Source: Bradyrhizobium arachidis (GTDB lineage Bacteria > Pseudomonadota > Alphaproteobacteria > Rhizobiales > Xanthobacteraceae). Taken from it: a DNA stretch of 64,000 nt. Location of the stretch: the NCBI RefSeq assembly GCF_024758505.1, contig NZ_CP077970.1, positions 3,534,001 to 3,598,000 on the forward strand. Direction: 5' to 3'. The notes below the pieces were generated by a model that worked only from the letters and a program-made list of their open reading frames with translations, did no database searches and was not told the origin of the DNA. The position numbers and the translations under genes were made by a program. Of the stretch, positions 58,239 through 64,000 are shown in pieces. Every line of letters begins with the position of its first letter. Positions within the stretch are counted from its first letter, which is position 1.

Positions 58239-59678
58239 TTACTGGTCCGCAGGCACGATATGATCGCCGGCGCTCACGGTCTGGCCGCTGGCGATGTCGG
58301 TCATGGTGACCTCGATCCCGACGGCCTTCTGCGGCATCTGTTCCGGTCCGACCTGCACCGACATCCTGACCTCGCGGGTCTGGTCCTGTCCGACCTCGAC
58401 GACCAGCCTGCCGTCGGGCTTGCGGTCGATGCCCGCGATGCGCACGGTGGCGCCGGGCAGGCCGGCGACGTCGAGCGCAAAACTGCGTTCCGCGCCCTTG
58501 TTGAGCAGGCGCACGGTGTAGTCGTTGCGGACACCGCCGTCCGAGAGTTTGACGAAGAGTGGGTTGCGCTCATGCAGCACGTTGACGTCCATCGTGCTGC
58601 GGGTAGCGAGCGCGTAGAGCATGATGCTGCCGACGATGGCGATGGCGGCGACGTAGATCAGCGTGCGCGGACGGATGATCCGGTAGACCGGCGCCTTGCC
58701 TTCGCGGCGGCGCTGCATGTTGATGTCGGTGTCGTAGCCGATCAGGCCGGTCGGCCGGCCGATGTCGCGCATGACGTTGTCGCAGGCGTCGATGCACAGC
58801 CCGCACTGGATGCAACCGAGCTGGATGCCGTGACGGATATCGACCCCGGTCGGGCAGACGTTGATGCATTGGTGGCAGTCGATGCAATCGCCGGCGGCCT
58901 CGCCCTGAACGCGCGCAGCTTCCGCCTTCTTCACCGACATGCGCGGCTCGCCGCGGTCGCTGCGATAGGTGACGTTGAGCGCCCATTCGTCGGTGAGTGC
59001 CGCCTGGATCCGCGGCCACGGGCACATATAGATGCACATCTGCTCGCGCGCGTGACCCGCGAAGAGGTAGGTCGAGGCAGTCAGGATGCCGATCCAGAGA
59101 TAGGCGATGAACGGTGCCTGGAAGGTCGCGAGCTCCTTCACCAGCGTCGGCGCATCGGCGAAATACAGCACCCAGGCGCCGCCGGTCCACCACGCGATCA
59201 TGATCCAAAGGAAATGCTTGAGCGCGACCTTGCGGACATGACCAAAAGTCCAGCCGCGCTTGTCGCCGATCATGCGCTCGCGCCGGTCACCCTCGACCCA
59301 GCGCTCGACTGCATAGAACAGGTCGGTCCACACTGTCTGCGGACAGAGGTAGCCGCACCACAGCCGTCCCGCGACCGCGTTCATCAGGAACAGCGTCATG
59401 GCGGCGATGATGAGCAGGCCGGTGAAGTAGTAGACCTCCTGGGGCCACAGCTCGATGAAGAAGAAATAGAAGCGGCGATGCGGGAAGTCGACCAGCACGG
59501 CCTGGCTCGGCAGGCCGGGCCCACGGTTCCAGCGCAAGAAGGGCAGCAGGTAGTAGACCCCGAGCGTGATGCACAGGATCGTCCATTTGATGCGGCGGAA
59601 CCGCCCCTGAACCGACTGCGGATAGACCTTCTTGCGCTTCTCGTAGAGCGGGCCTTCGATCAGCGTGTCGTCGGTCAT
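58239..59678 (-). CDS. ccoG: Cytochrome c oxidase accessory protein CcoG (FixG-like)
   Basis: CcoG is a membrane ferredoxin-like protein that reduces Cu(II) for assembly of cbb3 oxidase. The 479-aa product has the N-terminal KVYPQSVQGRFRRIKWTILC, several membrane helices, and GRLWCGYLCPQTVWTDLFYA. EQMCIYMCPWPRIQAALTDE and two 4Fe-4S motifs follow (CIDCHQCINVCPTGVDI; CIQCGLCIDACDNVM). A periplasmic Ig-like C-terminal domain completes it. GAGGAG precedes the ATG at 59678. It starts 31 bp after the BigR-like gene on the same strand. No ccoNOQP or ccoHIS genes lie in the window. Confidence 0.95.
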   Translation of the reverse strand: MTDDTLIEGPLYEKRKKVYPQSVQGRFRRIKWTILCITLGVYYLLPFLRWNRGPGLPSQAVLVDFPHRRFYFFFIELWPQEVYYFTGLLIIAAMTLFLMNAVAGRLWCGYLCPQTVWTDLFYAVERWVEGDRRERMIGDKRGWTFGHVRKVALKHFLWIMIAWWTGGAWVLYFADAPTLVKELATFQAPFIAYLWIGILTASTYLFAGHAREQMCIYMCPWPRIQAALTDEWALNVTYRSDRGEPRMSVKKAEAARVQGEAAGDCIDCHQCINVCPTGVDIRHGIQLGCIQCGLCIDACDNVMRDIGRPTGLIGYDTDINMQRRREGKAPVYRIIRPRTLIYVAAIAIVGSIMLYALATRSTMDVNVLHERNPLFVKLSDGGVRNDYTVRLLNKGAERSFALDVAGLPGATVRIAGIDRKPDGRLVVEVGQDQTREVRMSVQVGPEQMPQKAVGIEVTMTDIASGQTVSAGDHIVPADQ

Positions 59679-59709
59679 GGCGAACTCCTCTTGAATCCGC
59701 GTCGGGAGG

Positions 59710-60039
59710 CTATTTTGGCGCGCAGAAGAGGCGGTAGAGTGTCTCGAGCACGACACTAACCTTCTGGCTCGCCACGCTGTAATATATCGTCTGACCCTCA
59801 CGCCGCGTCTTGACCAGGCTCAATGCGCGCATCTTGCCGAGGTGCTGGGATAGCGCGGCCGAGGACAGGCCGACGATATCGGCAAGTTCGCCGACCGATT
59901 TTTCGCCGTCGAGCATGTTGCAGAGCACGAGCAGCCGCTTCGGGTTGGCCATGGCGGTGAGGAGGCGGGAGGCCTCTTCGGCCTTCTCCTCCAGGGCGAG
60001 CAAATCGTCGGCTTTGGTCTTGCGCTTCATCGCTGTCAT
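59710..60039 (-). CDS. bigR: BigR/SqrR-like persulfide-responsive ArsR-family repressor
   Basis: A 109-aa winged-helix protein: LLTAMANPKRLLVLCNMLDG, then SVGELADIVGLSSAALSQHL and TRREGQTIYYSVAS. Cys40 and Cys106 (RLFCAPK) are 66 residues apart, exactly the spacing of the two sensing cysteines in BigR and SqrR, which form a tetrasulfide with sulfide-derived persulfides. The neighbours are YeeE/YedE sulfur transporters, as in known bigR operons. It starts inside an A/T-rich dyad region; ATG 60030 is an alternative. Confidence 0.88.
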   Translation of the reverse strand: MTAMKRKTKADDLLALEEKAEEASRLLTAMANPKRLLVLCNMLDGEKSVGELADIVGLSSAALSQHLGKMRALSLVKTRREGQTIYYSVASQKVSVVLETLYRLFCAPK

Positions 60040-60073
60040 ATATATTAGTAGATTCGAATATACGCAATATATG
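60037..60073. promoter_or_regulatory. A/T-rich dyad operator between bigR and yeeE-type genes
   Basis: TATATT-N10-AATATA (60041-60062), with ATTCGAAT (60052-60059) inside and an outer CATATAT / ATATATG pair. This is strikingly A/T-rich for the region. The position fits a BigR operator covering both promoters. Confidence 0.75.
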
Positions 60074-60123
60074 AAATACGGACGGCCCGCGCGGTTCGCA
60101 AGCTCTTGATGGAGGGAGTGCAG

Positions 60124-60552
60124 ATGACAGCGACATCGTTCACGCCGGTGGCCTCACTTGCAGGTGGTGCGCTGATCGGCTTCGCCGCCGTGCTCCTGAT
60201 GTGGGCGACGGGTCGGATCGCTGGCGTCAGCGGGATCGCGGCGCGATTGTTTCCGCCTTACGAGGACCGTGAACTCGCCGGCCGCGTCGCCTTCGTCGCA
60301 GGCTTGATCGCGGCGCCGCTGCTGGTTCGGCTTGCGACCGGGAGCTGGCCTGCGCAGGTCATCGAGGCCGGCACGGCGGTGCTGGTCGTTGCCGGATTGC
60401 TGGTCGGCTTCGGGTCGGTGTGGGGAAGTGGATGCACCTCCGGCCACGGCGTCTGCGGCCTGTCGCGACTCTCCGCCCGTTCACTGGTTGCGACCGCCAC
60501 CTTCATGGCGACGGGAATTGCGACCGTCTTTGTTCTGCGGCACTGGAGTTGA
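60124..60552 (+). CDS. YeeE/YedE half-size sulfur transporter (subunit 1)
   Basis: A 142-aa membrane protein with about four helices. The YeeE core motif is [20 protein letters not shown], with two Cys that pass thiosulfate or sulfide-type sulfur species in related proteins. The start at 60124 has GGAGGGAG upstream; the upstream MMEGVQ residues are not needed. It is followed after 4 bp by a matching second half, as in PmpA/PmpB-type pairs. Both are likely repressed by BigR in the absence of persulfide. Confidence 0.9.
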   Translation: MTATSFTPVASLAGGALIGFAAVLLMWATGRIAGVSGIAARLFPPYEDRELAGRVAFVAGLIAAPLLVRLATGSWPAQVIEAGTAVLVVAGLLVGFGSVWGSGCTSGHGVCGLSRLSARSLVATATFMATGIATVFVLRHWS

Positions 60553-60556
60553 TGCG

Positions 60557-61024
60557 ATGGCAGTCCTCATTCAGTTCGCGATCGGCCTGATCTTCGGCCT
60601 CGGCCTCATCCTGTCGGGCATGTCGAACCCCGCGAAGGTGCTGAACTTCCTGGACGTCGGCGGCATCGCCGCCGGCACCTGGGATGCGAGCCTCATGTTC
60701 GTCATGGGCGGCGCGGTCGCCGTGACCTTCGTCGGGTTCAGCCGCGTCCTCAAGCTGGCGCGGCCGTTTTTCGCTGACCGGTTCTACGTTCCGACGCGCC
60801 GGGATATCGACCCGCGGATCATCATCGGCCCGGCGATCTTTGGCGTGGGCTGGGGACTTGCGGGCTTCTGCCCGGGGCCGGCGCTGACGGCGCTCGGATT
60901 CGGCTCGGCATCCGCCGTCATCTTCGTCGCGGCGATGTGCGCCGGCATGGTGCTTGCGCGCTGGAGCGCTCACTTGCCGTCGCTTGCGCGCATCGTCGCC
61001 CCGGCCGATCCGCTCGAGACCTGA
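60557..61024 (+). CDS. YeeE/YedE half-size sulfur transporter (subunit 2)
   Basis: A 155-aa membrane protein with four or five helices: [40 protein letters not shown], then [20 protein letters not shown], where Cys sits in the conserved second YeeE motif. Together with the preceding gene it makes a complete YeeE/YedE unit for sulfur-compound uptake or export. It overlaps no gene; the gap is 4 bp on the left. Confidence 0.9.
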   Translation: MAVLIQFAIGLIFGLGLILSGMSNPAKVLNFLDVGGIAAGTWDASLMFVMGGAVAVTFVGFSRVLKLARPFFADRFYVPTRRDIDPRIIIGPAIFGVGWGLAGFCPGPALTALGFGSASAVIFVAAMCAGMVLARWSAHLPSLARIVAPADPLET

Positions 61025-61065
61025 GCGGCCGCCCAATTTCGTCCCGTCACCTGTAGAGAGTAACC

Positions 61066-61422
61066 ATGGACAAGAACTATCCCGAGATCACCAAGACGAT
61101 TTCCGCAAACATGCGCAAGCTGCGGAACGACATCCCCGACACGATGAAGGGATTTGCCGCACTCGCGCAGGCCGCGACACGGGACGGCGCGCTGGACAAG
61201 AAGACCAAGGAGCTGATCGCGCTTGCGCTCGGCGTCGCCGCGCATTGCGACGGCTGCATCGGCTTTCACACCGAGGCGCTGGTGAAACTCGGCGCCTCGC
61301 GAAGCGAGGTCGAGGAGGCGCTCGGCATGGCCGTCTATATGGGCGGCGGGCCGTCGCTGATGTACGCTGCAGACGCGATTGCCGCCTACGAGCAGTTCCA
61401 GCAGCAGGCAGTCGCCGCCTGA
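61066..61422 (+). CDS. AhpD-like carboxymuconolactone decarboxylase-family protein
   Basis: A 118-aa protein: LDKKTKELIALALGVAAHCD then GCIGFHTEALVKLGASRSEV. The CxxC pair (HCDGCIGFH) with the His just after is the AhpD peroxidase-type active site. It is a probable thiol peroxidase or reductant carrier, placed 41 bp after the YeeE pair. It therefore probably belongs to the BigR operon, with a role against peroxide or reactive sulfur species. Confidence 0.92.
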   Translation: MDKNYPEITKTISANMRKLRNDIPDTMKGFAALAQAATRDGALDKKTKELIALALGVAAHCDGCIGFHTEALVKLGASRSEVEEALGMAVYMGGGPSLMYAADAIAAYEQFQQQAVAA

Positions 61423-61429
61423 CGGCACA

Positions 61430-61462
61430 AGAAAAAGAATCGGACGACGCGAGCCGTCCGAT
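61430..61462 (-). terminator. Intrinsic terminator for the minus-strand secreted-protein gene
   Basis: Stem ATCGGACG / CGTCCGAT (61439-61446 with 61455-61462). On the minus strand it is followed by a T-rich tract (complement of AAGAAAAAGA). It may also slow plus-strand transcription from the AhpD-like gene. Confidence 0.8.
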
Positions 61463-61487
61463 CCTGTTCCATCAATCCGGGATGGGC

Positions 61488-61814
61488 TTAATAGCGGTCG
61501 CCGATTCCAACGCCGACGCTGACGCCGGGGGCGCGAATGCCGACGCCGGCGCGCGGGCCGTCGTCCCAGTCACGATAGGTGCGGCGCTCGTAGTAGCGAT
61601 CGCGCGGCATGTAGTTGTAGGAATCGCGCACGATCACGCGCGCGCCGCCACGGGTGCGATAGCAACGGCCGGCGTCGTCGCAGACGAGCCGCACCTGCTG
61701 CACGAGATCCGGATTGGTGTATTCGCTGGTCGTGTAGATATCGGTCGCCTTCGCGGCGCCGGTGGCTGCGAGCGCGCCAACGCCCGCCAACAGTGCGATT
61801 GCAACTGTCCTCAT
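61488..61814 (-). CDS. Small secreted Tyr/Arg-rich protein
   Basis: A 108-aa protein with a Sec signal peptide (MRTVAIALLAGVGALAATGA-AKA). The mature part has LVCDDAGRCYRTRGG (Cys pair) and YNYMPRDRYYERRTYRDWDD, ending in a Gly/Val tail VSVGVGIGDRY. Similar short secreted proteins are common in Bradyrhizobium; the role is unknown. GGAGGA before the ATG at 61814 sets the start. Confidence 0.8.
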   Translation of the reverse strand: MRTVAIALLAGVGALAATGAAKATDIYTTSEYTNPDLVQQVRLVCDDAGRCYRTRGGARVIVRDSYNYMPRDRYYERRTYRDWDDGPRAGVGIRAPGVSVGVGIGDRY

Positions 61815-61960
61815 CAATGTCCTCCTCGATGCTGCCCTTGCGGGTAACAAGAAAGAGAGGGCGCGATCGTTCCGGGTGGCGCAGTTCCTTTACGCATTTT
61901 CCCCCGCGGATCAGATCCCGTCGTCGCCAAATTGTTCCCTAAGCCGTGCCGGTGGGGCTG

Positions 61961-62593
61961 CTATTTTGGGGGCCGCGATGTTACGCCAAACACCGGAACG
62001 TCGGTGGTATCGATCAACGCCTCCGTTCCCTCGTTCGGCCGGAGCTCTGCGAAGTTCAATGCGGCGTCAATGTCGTTCTCCCAGACCTCGCGCGGAAGAT
62101 CGTAGACCAATTCTACACCGTAGCCGTTGGGATCGTGCACATAGAGGCTGTGCGTCATACCGTGGTCGATCCGGCGATCAAACGTCACCCCCTTGGCCCG
62201 AAGAAAACGGAGCCGAGCCAACCAGGCGTCACGGCTTGGATAAGTGATGGCGATATGATTGATCGCCATCGGCAGGTCCCACATTTTCCATTCAGTGGGC
62301 GGCGGCGGCAAGTTCGGGTTCTCGACCAGCGCAATATCATGGTGATGGACGCCAGCCGTTCCGGTGCCGCTATAGAACCGCATTCTGGGCGTCGGCGGCC
62401 GGCCAGGTCGCTGGCGGAATTCTCCGACCAGCCGAAGCCCGACGATCTCAGTCCAGAACCGATGGCTCTCGTCCATATTGCGGACGTTCAGCACGACATG
62501 GTTCACGCCGACCGGCGCAACCGGTCCGACGTCCCCCGATGCCCTTGCTGCGGGAGCCGCGTCGAGCGCAGACATTGCCTGCAGTGTGACCAT
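61961..62593 (-). CDS. VOC-family (glyoxalase/extradiol dioxygenase-like) protein
   Basis: A 210-aa protein with two beta-alpha-beta-beta-beta modules. VNHVVLNVRNMDESHRFWTE carries the first metal His; GVHHHDIALVEN and INHIAITYPSRDAWLARLRF follow. HSLYVHDPNGYGVELVYD contains the last His and Glu metal ligands. It is typical of catechol-2,3-dioxygenase-like enzymes, with the substrate unknown. AGAGAGGA precedes the ATG at 62593. It is divergent from a wHTH-TPR regulator that may control it. Confidence 0.88.
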   Translation of the reverse strand: MVTLQAMSALDAAPAARASGDVGPVAPVGVNHVVLNVRNMDESHRFWTEIVGLRLVGEFRQRPGRPPTPRMRFYSGTGTAGVHHHDIALVENPNLPPPPTEWKMWDLPMAINHIAITYPSRDAWLARLRFLRAKGVTFDRRIDHGMTHSLYVHDPNGYGVELVYDLPREVWENDIDAALNFAELRPNEGTEALIDTTDVPVFGVTSRPPK

Positions 62594-62738
62594 ATTTGCA
62601 TCCTCTCTGTTTGGCGATGCCAATTGGAACAAGACTGATTGTGTGTAGAATCAGGCATCCGGTCCTGAGAGAACCATCTCGTTTTTCTCTAATTGGCTCC
62701 GACTTCCCTGAATTGTCGTCATCATGAGGGTGCGCCCC

Positions 62739-64000
62739 ATGTTCCAATTCAATGGTTATTTGCTGGATGTCGCTCGCGGATGCCTGCGGACGGAGGATCG
62801 CGAAGTCGAGCTGCGGCCAAAGAGCTTCGATGTGTTGCGTTGCCTGGTTGAGAATGCGGGCCGCCTGGTCACGAAGGACGAGCTTTTCAAGGCGGTTTGG
62901 CCAAACGTAGTTGTGTCCGATGAAGCGCTGACGCAGTGCATCAGTGAAGTCCGCGAAGCGATTGGCGACGACGGCCAGACCATGATCAAGACGATGCCCC
63001 GCCGCGGCTATCGCTTTGCCGCACCGGTTTCGAAACCCGGGGACGATGCCGAAGCGCCACAGCGCTTGGCGCCGGCCGCCTCAGTCGATTACGCGACTGC
63101 AGCAAGACATTCCGACAAGCCCTCGATCGCGGTGCTGCCGTTTGTGAATCTCAACAATGATCCGCAGCAGGACTACTTCAGTGACGGCATCACCGGAGAC
63201 ATCATCACTGAGCTGTCCAGATTCTCCGATCTTGCCGTGATCGCCCGAAGCTCGGCCTTTCAATACAAAGGCAAGGCGGTCGATGTCCGGCAGATCGGGC
63301 GGGAGCTGGGTGTGCGCTACGTTCTTGAAGGCAGCGTTCGGCGGGACGAAAGCCGCATTCGCATTACAGCTCAACTGGTCGATGCAGTGAACGGCGCGCA
63401 CCGCTGGGCGGAACGATACGACCGCGAGCTCAGGGATGCCTTTGCGGTTCAGGACGAGGTGGTGCGAACCATCGTCACGATCCTTCAGGTGCGCGTGATC
63501 GAGGCGGAAGTGGAGCGGATCCTGTCGAAGCCGCCAGCGACCTGGGAGGCCTATGACTATTACCTGCGCGGCTTCGAGGCCTTCGCGATCGGATTTTCCC
63601 AGCGCTCCATGCCTTCATTTTACGAGGCGCGCAGATGTCTCGAACGATCGGTAGCGATCGACCCGGGCTATGCCCGGGCTTACGTGATTTTGGCGCGGAC
63701 CTACATGTATACCTATGTCGAGCCGCGCGACGCGGAGTATTTGAACCCGGCCACGCTGGAGCGCGCCGATGAGCTGGCGAAGATGGCCGTGCGGCTGGAT
63801 GCTACGTTGCCGCAGGCTCGCACTCTTCTTGGAGCGGTCCTGATGTTCCAACGTCGACACGAAGAGGCGATCGCGGAATTCGAGCAAGCGTTTGTTCTCA
63901 ACCCAAACTTCAGCGATCACAGCTTCGGTCTTTGCTTGGTATTTGCGGGCCAGCCGGCCCGGGCGATCGAAGTGATGCAAGCAAGTATGCGCCTCGAACC
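62739..64000 (+). CDS. Winged-helix (OmpR/CadC-type) TPR regulator, 3' end cut by window edge
   Basis: The visible 420 codons start with an OmpR-type DNA-binding domain (about 1-95: LRPKSFDVLRCLVENAGRLV, DELFKAVWPNVVVSDEALTQ, MIKTMPRRGYRFAAPV). A TolB-like/adenylate-cyclase-associated domain follows (PSIAVLPFVNLNNDPQQDYF, SDGITGDIITELSRFSDLAV, VRYVLEGSVRRDESRIRITA). Tetratricopeptide repeats then run to the edge. No transmembrane segment is seen. It resembles a large family of rhizobial regulators whose signals are unknown. ATG 62724 is an in-frame alternative start. Confidence 0.9.
   Translation, partial: MFQFNGYLLDVARGCLRTEDREVELRPKSFDVLRCLVENAGRLVTKDELFKAVWPNVVVSDEALTQCISEVREAIGDDGQTMIKTMPRRGYRFAAPVSKPGDDAEAPQRLAPAASVDYATAARHSDKPSIAVLPFVNLNNDPQQDYFSDGITGDIITELSRFSDLAVIARSSAFQYKGKAVDVRQIGRELGVRYVLEGSVRRDESRIRITAQLVDAVNGAHRWAERYDRELRDAFAVQDEVVRTIVTILQVRVIEAEVERILSKPPATWEAYDYYLRGFEAFAIGFSQRSMPSFYEARRCLERSVAIDPGYARAYVILARTYMYTYVEPRDAEYLNPATLERADELAKMAVRLDATLPQARTLLGAVLMFQRRHEEAIAEFEQAFVLNPNFSDHSFGLCLVFAGQPARAIEVMQASMRLE

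Noticed and set aside
58224-59759. A 511-codon plus-strand frame opposite ccoG
   Set aside because: The minus strand carries a complete CcoG with iron-sulfur motifs; the plus frame is a shadow.

Overview
The window reads as a chromosomal segment of a slow-growing alphaproteobacterium of the Bradyrhizobium/Rhodopseudomonas type. The basis is high-GC codon use, a CtrA/CckA/FliX-type flagellar gene set, a CTSA-type DksA, a BigR-like persulfide sensor and several dispersed palindromic repeat families typical of that group. No rRNA, tRNA, CRISPR array, transposase or prophage gene was recognised.

Layout. 0-12 kb: flagellar block 1. flgI (cut by the left edge), fliX, a transcription factor dksA with a few metabolic genes, flgH-flgA-flgG-flgF on the minus strand, then fliL-fliM-(DUF6468-type gene)-motE on the plus strand. 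12-23 kb: an accessory region with small secreted or cysteine-rich proteins, two giant tandem FecR-VCBS surface proteins (1,080 and 1,381 aa, one with RTX repeats), a secreted FecR protein and a TPR protein. 23-28 kb: a 1,265-aa AMIN/TPR envelope protein, a small gene and a GIY-YIG nuclease bracketed by repeats. 28-36 kb: flagellar block 2 (fliO-fliP minus; flgB-flgC-fliE-fliQ-fliR-flhB plus), followed by the cell-cycle kinase gene cckA.

36-46 kb holds housekeeping and secreted proteins: Tim44-like, lectin-like, GST, an isoprenylcysteine-methyltransferase-like protein, class I fumarase, DUF3616 and SH3-like. 46-50 kb is a probable regulon: a TetR regulator, a carotenoid cleavage oxygenase and a two-gene membrane operon (one gene IspZ-like) that share four copies of one 19-bp palindrome. 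50-58 kb: a SET-domain methyltransferase with a histone-H1-like tail, an MFS transporter, two tandem XRE/MmyB-type regulators, a thioesterase, a DsbA/FrnE-type oxidoreductase and a GNAT protein. 58-61.5 kb: a sulfur/redox island with BigR-like repressor, CcoG, two half-size YeeE/YedE transporters and an AhpD-like protein. 61.5-64 kb: a small secreted protein, a VOC-family dioxygenase-like protein and a wHTH-TPR regulator cut by the right edge.

The genes join up in three ways. (1) CtrA boxes of the form TTAA-N7-TTAA lie before flgB and, twice, before the 1,265-aa AMIN/TPR gene; a near-match lies between flgI and fliX. CckA, which heads the CtrA phosphorelay, is encoded directly after flhB. (2) The TetR operators tie carotenoid cleavage to two membrane proteins. 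(3) Three FecR-type proteins and a TPR protein sit together as a candidate surface-adhesion locus. All functions are inferred from sequence read by eye; no database search was run.
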